Below are positions 11,471-22,929 of a stretch of 64,000 bases of DNA, piece by piece. The stretch lies in contig JASEVX010000011.1 in assembly GCA_031761405.1 (NCBI GenBank), forward strand, positions 32,228,140 to 32,292,139. Direction: 5' to 3'. The notes beneath the pieces were generated by a model. It ran no database searches, was not told the origin of the DNA, and saw only the letters and a program-made list of their open reading frames with translations. A program made the translations under genes and the position numbers. Source of the DNA: Serripes groenlandicus. Its lineage: Eukaryota > Mollusca > Bivalvia > Cardiida > Cardiidae. Within the stretch, counting starts at the first letter, position 1. Every line of letters starts with the position of its first letter.

Positions 11471-13100
11471 ATATCAGAGATACAAGGTTTGAGGTAAATG
11501 GCATGTATCCTTTCATTATCAGTAAGACAACATTAAAACAAAAAATGCAACATGAAATACATCATTTACTTTACATACAGACGGCATCCTAGTCAGTGGA
11601 ATATGAATGTGAGTGTCCGTCTTAAGGGACCGAAGTTGCGTGTTAGACTTCAAAGTTGGTAAGAAGAAGTACCATGAAGTGAATAGAAATAGATTCACAT
11701 CCTAATTGATGTTTTGGTCTAACGGATCGCATATCGAGATTATTTCAGTCATAGACGTACCCATAGTTATCTAGTCAATTGTTGATAACTATGTCGGTAA
11801 CGACGAAGGCTGTCACTCCGGGTACCGCAAGTTCGAGCCCTACTCGGCCTTCCTTACCGTATTTATAACAGTTTGTAATTTACTTCTCGGCGATCAGCCC
11901 GCCTAACCATGTGTGCGTTGACTTTCTCAAGCACCAATACTTCACATAATTTGTTCCAATTAAGTACCTTCCCACGTGCACAGCTATAACGGGTCTTCAC
12001 TGTGCGATTACATTTAGAAAAGCGATTGATGGAGCTTCTGATGAAACTTTAGAAAGGTAACCCAACCATTGAGATTAAAACAATTTTAATTGATACCTAA
12101 ACGGGTTTGAAACTAAATCCCATTATGCCTGGCATGGCTAAATTGGTATCAGTAACATCAGTTGAGGAATGGAACGTTCTTCCGAGAAAACCATCTATAA
12201 GAAAGATAGAGAGCTATCACCTTAACGTATTATACACAGTTTATTTTACTATGTTTTCTACTATTTAGTATAAACATATTTATTTTACAGAGATTGCGAA
12301 ACAAGATTTTAGCTTATAATTTTCACGCTCGATGTCTGCTTCATTGAATAAATTGCGTGGAAAAATCCCTTTGGCAGAACTCGCTCATCACGGGATTCGA
12401 ATCTGGGACCTTAAGTACAAGATACTGACGCTCTACGACTGCACCCACTCTCTTCCACGAACTCGGGTAGTTATGTGACCAGACAGCTAACAGTGGATAC
12501 ATTTTAACTACACGGACCCTCAGGTTGTTATGAATCACCGTAAGGTAGGTTTTAACAGCCTCGTTGGTGTTGTGGAAGAACATGGTATACTCGATGTTCG
12601 ATCCACAGTCAGGTCATACCAAATATTTTGAATAGTAGCACTGGCTGCACTGCTTGGCGCTCAGGGTTGCGGGTTAACATTATGACTGACTGTCTGAGGT
12701 CAGGACAAATAGACTAGTTGTACTAGTAACTTACCACGGGAACGCCGTGGTATAACTGAACAATTGTTGAAAGTGGCGTAAAGCACCAAACAATCCATTA
12801 GAGGAATTCATGTATATAGATTTTAAGCTCAAATGGGTATAAACGTATTATAGAAAGAGTATTCCACGTCCTCCTGCATAATCTGAGTCCGTCTAGGTGA
12901 CAAATATGTTTAACAAGCTTGCGTAAGTAATATTTTAACAGTGTAGATATTGATCAGGCAGTTTCACAGTTTTATTTGGATCTATGTTTTCAACAGCCGA
13001 ATTATACATTTGTTTGAATACAGGCTCAAATATAATACGTACATGATAATTAAATAAAAAACCTAATTATGATTTATTAACATTATAAGCCATTGACTTT
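11471..13100. repeat. Unit A: duplicated flank with SINEs
   Basis: Matches 29640-31080 inverted and parts of 47920-49980. Contains tRNA-like SINE blocks at 11790-11860 (GCAAGTTCGAGCCC), 12360-12470 (minus; ends as GATTCGAATCCCG on that strand) and 12640-12800 (plus). No gene. Confidence 0.65.
12360..12470 (-). repeat. tRNA-derived SINE, unit A copy
   Basis: On the minus strand: GTGGAAGAGAGTGGGTGCAG, TCGTAGAGCGTCAG (A-box region) and GGTCCCAGATTCGAATCCCG (B-box). The same insertion is at 30085-30175 (plus) in unit B and 49395-49490 (minus) in unit C, so it predates the duplications. Confidence 0.7.
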
Positions 13101-13606
13101 ACGATTTAATATTATGTTATGAAAAAACGGGCGTATCTAAATAAATTCATCATTACCCTTAGACAGCCGACTCTTTACGTTATAAGTAACACTCGACTTC
13201 TTGAAAACACCGTAGAACATCGAGCAATTACTCGAAACTGGCGTATTCTGATTATTGCAACAATGATTTCAACTCTGCATCAAATTTCCAATGCATCGAT
13301 ATCACAAAACTGTTTAGATTTTTCCAAAGAAGACGACTTTAAATATACCGTCACAGCTAAATTCTCATTCCTTTGCCAAATTAAATACATTAACAGACAT
13401 TTAAATTTACAAAAATGTATATTATCCAATAGAAATGAAAACTAGGTGGCAAAGGGAGAACTTGCTCACTACATGTATAAGCATTTTATCTTTACAAAAT
13501 GCTTATAAAATCGTTTGCTGCAAATATATCTGTATGTGGAAATGGGTTGATCATATATATTGTATTATAATTAATGGGTATATAAAACACACGTATATTG
13601 TTTGTT

Positions 13607-14428
13607 TTATTGTATTTCTACATTCACTTTTTGAAATAAAAGCTTAGAGACTTGAATGGACAGATACAAAATTACATTTCTGTGTTCACGAGTTCGTTCT
13701 GTTGCCTTGTTTCTTCTACCTGTAATACAAATGGTCAGGCATTGAATGTCTTTTCCGTCATACATGAAACACAATTTAATATAGCCCGACAATGTTGACC
13801 TGATCCTGATCTTCGTGCTTATATAAATTAAATAAATATCGCATCGCTTCCAGTATGACATTATGTACCCAATATGTTCACTAACGAAAATGTATTTAGG
13901 TTTTTCATGTAAACAAATAGATAGGTTTATTTCGTGCTTTGATTTACTGATGACATATGAGCATTTGGAACCAGTAAGGCGGACTAAGGAAGCTATATAC
14001 GCTTAAAAGTATAGAGATTGAATATAGATAAAAACAAAATAGTAACATTTTTTTGACATATGTCTAGTTCCTTTGAATCTAATTATGTGTGTCATTAACT
14101 TCAGAGTATGTTTTTTATAAAAAAGGTATAAAAGATAAAAGACGTCTGTGTCATCAATACTATATATGCGCAAAGTTTAGTAACAGGTCAGGTGTGATAA
14201 GTTATACACGTATAAGCATTCTTCAGTAATATGAATTTGGATACAAAGGTCAGGATCAGGTTAATATCGCCAAGTTATACCTGATCGTTGACTGTATCCA
14301 CGAGCTCAGCCCAGCATTCCTCGACGACAACACCTCCAGATTCTGGGCCAGTACCACTTAGGGCATCTTCCAGTTACGTAGAAGTACTTATGTGGGTAAC
14401 GCCTAGCACAGAAACAGGTGTTGCTATT
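13607..14428 (-). pseudogene. Broken copy A of the six-cysteine peptide gene
   Basis: Exon 2 (14428-14281) and the 3' exon (13719-13607) of a third paralog are recognisable, but the gene is dead by several lesions. Exon 1 and its TATA box are absent: where B and C carry them, sequence at ~16062-16066 jumps from the intron block (GACTCTAAAAG) straight to the upstream block (GCACCATCATGACTTTGCAG). The splice acceptor TTCAATTCAG has become TTCAATTCAT, and the next AG lies out of frame. In the exon 2 frame the third cysteine codon reads Tyr (CFCARRY). The remaining residues, including KYFY, PRIW and CCRR, and the TGA at 14308-14306 are kept. The donor after exon 2 (GATCAG|GTATAAC) is also intact, and the first of the two poly(A) signals is lost. 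It lies in the same orientation as C. Confidence 0.82.
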
Positions 14429-15208
14429 TGATGAATTGAAATAAATTTTCATCGTTATCCTGATGGTAATTGTTTATCTTGTTTTGGCTTAAAATATGGA
14501 TCTCCTGAGGCTTCAAAGACAAGTTGCAAAAGTAATGATATTATAAAAAATGACAGATGCTTCTATATGAAAGAACAGATGGCCTGCGATAATTCGAACA
14601 TGTGAAAATTCGAATATCTCATTTGACAAGAACTATTTCGTGAACGGATTCGTTCCTTGAATAACTGCTGCTACACTGTTTTTTCGTTGTATGTCCATAA
14701 TACACACATCATCATAAATGAATGACGCAACAAACAAAAATCCTTAAAGAATATAACATTAAACTAGTAGCAATAACCCCAAAACGTCGATAACTCGAAT
14801 TATTTTGACGTTCCTTTAGACTTCGTCCGAGCAATAAGAACTGCTGATACATTGTCAAAGGAAATATCGAGTTCAATCAAATATTCGAATAAGCACATGT
14901 TCAAGTGTTCGCGAAAGAGAAACATGTTATAATTATTTTAAGGCGGAACATCATGAGAGATGAAGAAATGCCAATCAAGTATACAATATTAAAGTAGCAG
15001 AAGTATTTTAAGGATATGATGAACTATAAAAATAGAACTCATTTTCTAAAATTAACATACCTCTGCAATAAATTGTCCAAAGATTTATTAATGAATATTT
15101 GCTTCACTTACACATATTGATAGTTTCAATTACAACTCACAACAATTTATGTTAAACTCTAGTCACCATGTCATTTTATTTCTGCCACAAGTGAGCATAT
15201 ATTACAGC

Positions 15209-15765
15209 TTAACCATTTCCCATATAGACGTTTTCTGACTTCCGTGCAACAGACGACTTTTGAAAACCTTTTTGCTAAATGAGAAATTGCTCATAATGAG
15301 CATATTCTCTTTTTGCCACAACGTGTCAAACTCTATTTAATAATTAAACCCTTATAGTGATTGTTTTCGTTTTTGCCGATATGTCTTCAAAGTCGTCTGC
15401 TGCAAGTTTGCTTTATACACATGTCAGTTTTTGATATTGTGATACATGTTTTTATTTAAATCAGCCAATAGCATGTGTCTGTAGAAGATAATCTCAATCA
15501 CTCGGGCTATTACGAATAAAGATGACAAATTCGAGCGACGAATAATTATGAATGTCTGTATGTATCCTGTCAGACAGTTAAACTTTAACTTAACGCTTTC
15601 TTACATACAACAAATATGCGACAGACAACTTTGAAAACATTAAGTAAAAAATCTTTAAACTGAAAGAAGAAAAATGTTTCTCCTTTTGCAACAATGTTTT
15701 CAAAAGTAGTTTGCTGCATAGGCGTAGGAAAGCGTATATATGGAGGAAAGGATTGATGCTAAACC
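15209..15765. repeat. Two fold-back MITE copies in unit A
   Basis: TTAACCATTTCCCATATAGACG ... CAGACGACTTTTGAAAAC ... GAGAAATTGCTCATAATGAG ... AAAGTCGTCTGCTGC (15209-~15425), and a second copy at about 15592-15765. Matching copies stand in unit B (25365-25860, inverted) and unit C (52690-53550), so they predate the duplications. Confidence 0.65.
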
Positions 15766-16066
15766 TTCAACATCTGAAACTTACGGCAGTTTCCTCGTCA
15801 TTGAACAATTCGATCAGGTATAACTAATAGATTTATCATTTCGATTATGAAGTAATGCATTATCAAAGAGTCGTCTGTATTGACCGAACATACTGTTACC
15901 CTTTCTGTTATACAGACATTGGAAAAGGAAAACTTCCTCAAGGCAAGTCATTATCCTTTACCCAAGTTGTTTTCGACAAACTATATGTATCGAAAGAATA
16001 CAAGCAACATTTTTGGTGAAGTAATGTTTTCAGACATTCACAAAGCAGACGACTCTAAAAGGTTGC

Positions 16067-16870
16067 ACCATCATGACTTTGCAGTTTATTTATGAACGAT
16101 GTTGATTGATTGGTTAATTGTTATTGTAATTGAACGATTGTATTCATTGTTATTGCATGTTTTATCAATCTTTGTCTTTCTTGTTTTGTTTAACTTTAAA
16201 TCTTAAGTCGAATAGATAGATACCGTTAGTCCGTAGAGAGATTCGGCAGGCCAAACACGGGCACATTGTTTGCTCTACTGCTAGCAACAATAGATCAGTA
16301 ACGTTTTCGTTATATACAAATGCAATTGTAGTTAGCGAGCCTGTCCATGGGCACAAGTACAAGTTGGCATTTCGTAAGCAGGGTAGGTTCAGATGAGTCT
16401 GTAATTGTACACAGTCTTATCGGAAGTTTGTGTTAGATATATGTGAACAGCGTATACATTGATCATACCTTGTTGATGCATATCCAGAACCAGATCAGCC
16501 ATTGAAATATACATACTGATCTAGATTTACACTTTGCTAAAACAACAATTAATATATTTCCCCATGGACAGGCTCATTAATTCAGGTGTATTGAATGATG
16601 GGCAATTTACGTTGTTTTCAAACAGTAAATTATATTTCCGTGAAAAATACAGTGTATGTGTTTGCCGGACTAATTTTCACCATTTGCGAAGCAAGCGACG
16701 AGCTTAAGCTCGTTATGTTTGAGATGTCATATTTCAATGAAAGAATATCACTTATATCATATTCAAATGGTCTATGAAATAAAGTATGGCATTTATTCCG
16801 GATATCATTTCATAGACGATTTGGATATTTTTCGAAAAATTTATATTTATTTTGATACATTCGTTTAAGT
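16067..16870. repeat. Unit A: former upstream region of pseudogene A
   Basis: Matches 24745-24020 (inverted) and 61300-61980 (direct): CAATCTTTGTCTTT, CTACTGCTAGCAACAATAGA, ATTCAGGTGTATTGAATGAT and TTACGTTGTTTTCAAACAGT. The small ORFs here have counterparts with different frames in the other copies, so it is non-coding upstream DNA. Confidence 0.7.
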
Positions 16871-17225
16871 GTTATGGTATTAAATCTTCTCAAATTTTAA
16901 AAAGAAATGAATGTCTAATTTCAAACGTCTTTATTATATGGTTTAAACTTGATATACTATACTTTGAAATGCAGTATGATCTGTATCTATGTTCCACATA
17001 TATTGCTCCAGAAAAGTCAGTTTTACATATTACGTATGAGTTTGATGTCTTAAATAGAGTTAAAATAGACGTGCTACACTATGGCAGTCTGTGAAAAGTA
17101 TTTCTATTTTGTAACTTAAACACAAGAATTGGAAACAAAGTGGACTCTATAGCCAACGACAGACCGTTACCCGAGCATGACTTGTACGATGCAGATTATT
17201 GATTACCACGTGTCACCTCAGATGG

Positions 17226-17530
17226 AGATTGATTGACTGACTGATTGGGGTTTAACGCCGTTTTCAACATGTTTTTAGTCATATCACGGCGGCCAGTTAA
17301 CCTACTCATATGTTTCCTGGTTTGCTCACACCTGTACTACACACAACATACTTTCCACTTAACTGGCTGCTTTTCCACATAGACTGTTAGCCCATTGTTG
17401 AGAGCCGAATGACGCATGTAACACTGACTTTTGTCAAACGTCGGAAAGGACGTTGTCCGAGCTGGTGTTCGAACTCACAAGCCCTGGATTGACAGCTCGC
17501 GTCGTTAGTCTGCACACATGATAATCGTTA
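17226..17530 (-). repeat. Full-length molluscan SINE
   Basis: On the minus strand: tRNA-like head ending GTGAGTTCGAACACCAGCTC, a body with AGTCTATGTGGAAAAGCAGC and GGTGTGAGCAAACCAGGAAA, and a tail AACGGCGTTAAACCCCAATC followed by AGTCAGTCAATCAATC. Confidence 0.8.
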
Positions 17531-17584
17531 ATGGTAGACATGGTAAAGGCATTGTTTTGAACGAAACACATGTTATACTCACAA

Positions 17585-18053
17585 TGGGGTGAGCACGGTA
17601 GATTATTTAATCACTGAGTATGTCAATTTCAAATTGATTGACGATTTCAGTGTAAGTGATTTTTATATGTATTCAAATCATGCACCAATCACCTCCCAGT
17701 TTAAAATTAAATATATTTTTAACATGCAACCGACTGAATCTGTACATTATAAATGGAAGACTGATTACATAAATAACTTTGTTACAAATATAGCTCGACA
17801 TATTGAATCAATTTGAACTAATCTTAATGAGTGTATACATAATGATGAAAAACACACATTTGAGTGGATGTTTTCACTAAATACCTCACTTCCAGGGGAA
17901 AAAAATATATTTGGAAAACGCTTTAAAACAAATAAAGAAAATGGCAAAGCAAATAGATGTAGAAATCAATCTTTATGGTTTAATGATGAAAGTAGAAAAA
18001 GCCAATTCGACTATACAAACGCATTGCAAAAAATACCACAGTTAAGAGGATGA
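17585..18053 (+). pseudogene. LINE endonuclease-region fragment
   Basis: One frame reads STVDYLITEYVNFKLI, DDFSVSDFYMYSNHAPITS, then a stop at 17817 and further on NQSLWFNDESRKSQFDYTNA. This matches the C-terminal end of APE-type LINE endonucleases (SxxDY...SDH-like motif, here SNH) and the linker before RT (WFNDE). His is kept but the usual Asp before it is Asn, and there is an in-frame stop: a dead fragment with no RT downstream. Confidence 0.6.
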
Positions 18054-19397
18054 AGGAGACACTAATTACACAGAGATTATTTGTCTTCTACTTAACCACA
18101 TCGGAAAGTGGAAGAATTCTTAAATGTCCATAGACTTGTTAACGGTTTCCACTTGAGTTCATATTGCGTTTCTGTTGTTTTTAGACTTGCTTTGCTCTTA
18201 TAGACCAGTTCTACATTGCGGTACTAGCTAGAAATAAAACGTGTTTGGAATACTAAATAAGGTTGTTTTATGGCCTATTCTTGTAAAACACATGAGTAGG
18301 CCTATATGTATTGGCAAGAATATTAGCGGGTCTCACTTGTGCCAGCAATTCATAAGCGAACTTCGTTGTCATGCATGTCTCTGGAAAAAGTGCTTGGTAT
18401 GATTGATACAGTTCCTGAGTGTGATCTAAACAAACCAATAAACTACAAAATCTGTTTCGACAATTGAATAATAAAACCCAGCTCCAACGAAGAAGTGCGA
18501 GTGTGAGGGTATCAGAATTCAACAACATTTGTCAAGAAACTGTTTTTTTTTAACAAACTGTATAGACATCAGTCATGACATCTCGTTCAACAATGTGCTC
18601 ACCTTAGTTTACACTTTGACATTGAATATATCTGAGACGATCTCGAATTCTATTTTTCTTTTGCTAACACAACAAATGAACATAAATAATAAATGTTAAA
18701 CAAAATAATATGTATACTACCTTAGGACTACTTGTCTTCCACTTAATAATACACGTTTCCTATGAAGTTGATTTTAGAAATATAGAGCACAGATCACCAG
18801 TAGGACACCCGGATGAATTGCATTGTGTATGTTAAGGTAAGACCCGCCATTCAAACCGTTTTCTACATATTTCACAGCAAAATCTTTTGCAAAACTATTG
18901 AGTATTTACGGGCAAATGTGCTCTGGCATATTTCATAGACATGACAATCACTTTTGTTGAAAAACATCCAGATTTGTTGCTAGATATTTATTGGCATAGA
19001 ATTAAATTTTCAAAACGTGCACAACTCTTACCCATCAGAAGAGTATTAAGAAATGTGAAAACGATATTGTATCCGCTGATTAAAACATTTAAAACACACT
19101 GGGAAATGTCGAATGCATTTTTTAAGTGTAGATCAAGATCATTTCTGACAATGACGATAAAATGTTATCTTGAGGTAAACTTAACTTACATTGATGTGAA
19201 AATCTATGTTTATTCTTAAATCATCAGAAACGTGAACGTTCCGTTAAAATGTGGGCGTTTCTATATTTGAGGGGGAAGATTTGCCAACGAAGGAACGCGT
19301 GTTGCAGATAAACAATGGAATTTTCGTATGCATTACGCCGTAAAATACGGAATTCCGTTAGGGCCATTTGAATATTCGCCTTTGAATTAAATAATCT
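18054..19397. other. Intergenic, nothing recognised
   Basis: AT-rich. The 92-residue frame at 18941-19219 has no recognisable domain, splice context or second copy, and I do not call it. Confidence 0.35.
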
Positions 19398-19720
19398 GAA
19401 ACGCGAAAACACGAAAACGCGAAGCTACGATGACGAAATTGCGAAAGTACGATGACGAAAACGCGAAAACGCGAAAACACGATGATGAAAATGCAATACA
19501 ATTTCGCGTTTTCATCATCGTACCTTCGCGTTTTCATCATCGTACTTTCGCGGTTTCGTGTTTTCGTCATCGTAATTTCGCGTTTTCGTTATCGTGTTTT
19601 CGCGTTTTCGTCATCGTGCTTTTGTGTTTTCGTCATCGTAGTTTCGCGTTTTCGTCATCGTTCTTTCGCGTTTTCGTCATCGTACTTTCGCGTTTACGTC
19701 ATCGTACTTTCGCCTTCCGG
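19398..19720. repeat. Palindromic ~22-bp minisatellite
   Basis: The left part repeats ACGCGAAAACACGATGA on plus; from about 19501 it switches to the reverse complement, repeating TTTCGCGTTTTCGTCATCGT about ten times. The array is therefore one inverted repeat, able to fold as a large hairpin. The Phe/Arg/Val-rich frames through it (19430-19804 and 19452-19757) are translations of the repeat. Confidence 0.85.
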
Positions 19721-19724
19721 TGCG

Positions 19725-20470
19725 CTTGCAATGACCTCCGACGAATTTGGGTTATAGATCTTGTAATTTGCGAATGTCTAATCGAATGTCTAATGTCTAA
19801 CTGACCAATTAGACATTCGTTTTTTGAATGTACAATGACCTCCGACGAATTTGGGTTATAGATCTTGTAATTTGCGAATGTCTAATCGAATGTCTAATGT
19901 CTAACTGACCAATTAGACATTCGTTTTTTGAATGTACAATGACCTCCGACGAATTTGGGTTATAGATCTTGTAATTTGCGAATGTCTAATCGAATGTCTA
20001 ATGTCTAACTGACCAATTAGACAATCGTTTTTTGAATGTACAATGATCTCTGACGAATTTGGGACCTAAGTATAGTAATTTGCGAATGTCTAATCGAATG
20101 TCTAATGTCTAACTGACCAATAAGACATTCGTTTTTTGCATGTACAATGACCTCCGAGGAATTTGGTACCTAAGTATAGTAACTTGCGAATGTCTAATCG
20201 AATGTCTAATGTCTAACTGACCAATTAGACATTCTTTTTTTGCATGTACAATGACCTCCGACGAATTTGGTACCTAAATCTCTTAATTTGCGAATGTCTA
20301 ATCGAATGTCTAATGTCTAACTGACCAATTAGACATTCGTTTTTTGAATGTACAATGACCTACGGCGAATTTGGAACCTAAATATCGTAATTCGCGAATG
20401 TCTAATCGAATGTCTAATGTCTAACTGACCAATTAGACATTCGTTTTTTGCATGTACGACCTACGGCGAA
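19725..20470. repeat. Tandem satellite, ~104 bp units
   Basis: About seven to eight units with ATGACCTCCGACGAATTTGG, GTAATTTGCGAATGTCTAAT, CGAATGTCTAATGTCTAACT and GACCAATTAGACATTCG. Each unit contains the self-complementary pair GAATGTCTAAT/ATTAGACATTC. Confidence 0.85.
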
Positions 20471-20710
20471 TTTGGGTTATAGATATTGGTATTTGCGAAT
20501 ATCTAATCGAATGTATAATGTCGAATTAGACATTCGATATTTAACATTTGCGATTTTTCTGAATGTCTAATCGAATGTCTCAAGTCTAATTAGACATTCG
20601 ATAATCCAAATTAGCGAATGTCTAATCGAATGTCTAATGTCTAATTAGACATTCGAATATATTTTTTTTGAATGTCTAATGTCTAACGTCTAATGCTCTG
20701 CCAACTTCAC
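20471..20710. repeat. Degenerate end of the ATTAGACATTCG satellite
   Basis: Irregular runs of GAATGTCTAATCGAATGTCT and ATTAGACATTCG, ending at GTCTAATGCTCTGCCAACTT. The other two satellite blocks (22930-23970, 62050-62400) start at the same GGCAGAGCAT motif. Confidence 0.75.
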
Positions 20711-21127
20711 ACACTTCAATTTAACACATTTACTGTATTGTTCGTTTATGTATATTATTAAACCTTAAACCACCACTGCAGCATTTAGCACGTGTGTTCT
20801 TATATTGTCTGTAGGAGTGTATCAATTTATAACGTTTTAACTGTATATTAGAATGCTTGTCTGTTCATGTTTCGGTCAAGAAAATTATATCATGTTTATT
20901 TAACAATGAAATGAAGTCGAGGGATTTTAATTTGTCAGAATTTAATCATTCGATATTCCAATTTAGGGACTTAAGAACACATCCCCCTGAATCCTAAACA
21001 CTATTTCCGTTATTTCGTTTCCTGTACAACTGATCATTTATAATAAGTTTATCTACCGCAATGAAGGCTTCCTTTTTCTGTTTTCTGGCTTCAAGCATTA
21101 TTGGTACGAGTCTTTTCCTCACCTCCA

Positions 21128-21998
21128 TTATTTTCCTTGGGAACTGCTGACTAATTTCATAGGGGTGTTGCAGACACTTTGCTTTTTGATCGGACTTCTT
21201 CCGTCTCGGTGTAATATACGAACTTGGCTACTATAGGGCTGGTCTTGGTATTGTTGTATTTCCCTAAACGATGGGCTCAGTATAACCTGATTGTAGCCTT
21301 CGACCCTGCGATCGTCTTTTTCACCACTTTCCTCCTTTAAACAATGGGACATGAGGTAAATACGTATACTGCAGCTTTTCAAGTCCAATATTTCAGACTT
21401 AAGGTCGTTTGGTGACTCTGTTCTTGTTCTTAGGTTTTTAATTTATGTAACAAAGTGTCTATTTCCTTTTGTTTTTTCCCCAATTCGGTCACACTTTCTG
21501 AATCAAAGTATGTGCATTTCTCTAAATCCGCTACTTTATTTTCCACAAGAATGTAATTTGTCTAGTCGGACCGTTATTTGTTCAACGGATGATTGGATCG
21601 TGTCGAGTTTGGACAGTTTTCTCACAATACTTTCGAATTTTTCTATGATATCTCTAAACTGATATGTACTCACGGTATTGTGTATCGGAACGGGGCTGGG
21701 ATTTATATGGGTTGATGAGGTCGAGCAATGTTGTTGGTATGTTGGTGGTATTATGAGTGATCCTGTATTCAACATCATCAAAATGTGTCACATTATTTCC
21801 ATTTGTGTTATATACTGGATAGTGTCCAGTCACAGGCTGTGAAAAGGTCTGAGCAGTTGGCTGGTAACTTCCAGGTTGATCGATATGTCCATTTTGTCCA
21901 TTATTCGCGCCATTCGTTTTAATTGTTTTTCTTCTTGGCTTTGCACTATTATTAACTGTGTCCAGTGATTCTTTACTCTTTTCACGTTTTGTCAGCAT
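21128..21998 (-). pseudogene. LINE ORF1-like remnant
   Basis: Minus-strand frames read from 21998: MLTKREKSKESLDTVNN with a basic PRRKTIKTN, a Pro/Thr/Asn-rich stretch, then FESIVRKLSKLDTIQSSVEQ and, in another frame, ENKVADLEK...ELGKKQKEIDTLLHK (coiled coil), then ILDLKSCSIR...CLKEESGEKDD. Basic start, coiled coil, then DL(K/Q)SxSxR are usual for non-LTR ORF1 proteins of molluscs. It is broken by frameshifts and stops and lacks an attached ORF2. Function in life: RNA-binding chaperone (family knowledge). Confidence 0.5.
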
Positions 21999-21999
21999 C

Positions 22000-22600
22000 T
22001 GACTTTTCTATATTTGTTATTGTTCAGAATGATATCCAAATGAGGTTTTTTAACACTTTTATTCCATGTTTTATAGTAACAATTCATAACAGCAAACATG
22101 TGATGCCCACCATATTTGACGCAAGCTCATTAATGTACGATAAATCACCTTATTTCTATCACAAGTGAGCATATATCATAGTTTAACCATTTACCACATA
22201 TAGATCAGTTCGACGGCTTTGCAGCAGACGACTTTTGAAACTATTGCAGCAAAAAGCGAAATTGCTCATAATTAGAAATTTCCATTGACGGAATACAAAA
22301 CATCTTGAATTATTTTATATTTAGGCAAGTTTGTAACTGAACAAATGTTATATTGTTTACAAAGATTATAGATCTGGTGGGCGAAATGTCAAGGCAAAAT
22401 TCTAGTTACCGATTCGTTTTGAATGTACAGAGAAAGCAGTAGACCTGCAAGTTGTTTACGTCTGACTGTACTTGATTATGTATTCTGTGCATAATCTTGC
22501 ACATGTTTTAAAATATTTTTCTAAAAATGGGAATACGCTATGATTTGAGATAAATATTAGACATACCGTAGAACAGAAGGACTAATCTATTATCTGGACA
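22000..22600. repeat. Left end of duplicated unit B
   Basis: Matches 62440-62900 inverted: GTAGACCTGCAAGTTGTTTA, ATTCTGTGCATAATCTTGCA, ATGATTTGAGATAAATATTA. Includes a half fold-back MITE (22183-22270). Confidence 0.75.
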
Positions 22601-22634
22601 ATAATGTTGAGCCTTTAGGGCTTAATATTAATAT

Positions 22635-22860
22635 ACTTGATTGATTGATTGATTGATTGATTGATTAACGCCGTTTTCAACAATTGTTCAGTCATATCAC
22701 GCCGGCCAGTTCACCTACTCTTGTGTTTCATAGCTTTCTCACACCAGTAATCCACATAACATACTTTAATAGCAACTGGCTGCTTTTCCACTGACTGAGC
22801 TGGCGGGGGTCGGCTTATATTGATAAACACTGACATTTACAACATTCAAATGGGACTGAG
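22635..22860 (-). repeat. SINE (3' part)
   Basis: (TTGA)6 then TTAACGCCGTTTTCAACAAT, AGTCATATCACGCCGGCCAG, reading on the minus strand as the molluscan SINE tail and body. Confidence 0.75.
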
Positions 22861-22929
22861 GACCGTTACTGAACAACAGCATCTTCGTCGCTGCGGACTA
22901 TTTAGATAAACAAGAAATGAGTGTCTAGA

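Noticed and set aside
13119..13445. 108-residue ORF as a gene downstream of copy A
   Set aside because: The homologous DNA at 2953, 29072 and 50770 has shifted or broken frames, so protein-level selection is absent.
14430..16060. Search for an intact exon 1 of copy A
   Set aside because: No MNNKAI-like signal sequence or TATA box on the minus strand; similarity jumps across where exon 1 should be.
19430..19804. 124- and 101-residue Phe/Arg/Val-rich ORFs
   Set aside because: They are translations of the TTTCGCGTTTTCGTCATCGT minisatellite in two frames; no start context or independent support.
19725..20710. CRISPR-like array
   Set aside because: Regular repeats but no unique spacers of constant length, in a eukaryotic background; it is a ~104-bp satellite.
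21536..21998. Host coiled-coil protein
   Set aside because: The order of basic start, coiled coil and DLKSxSxR-type motif with several frame breaks fits a dead LINE ORF1 better.
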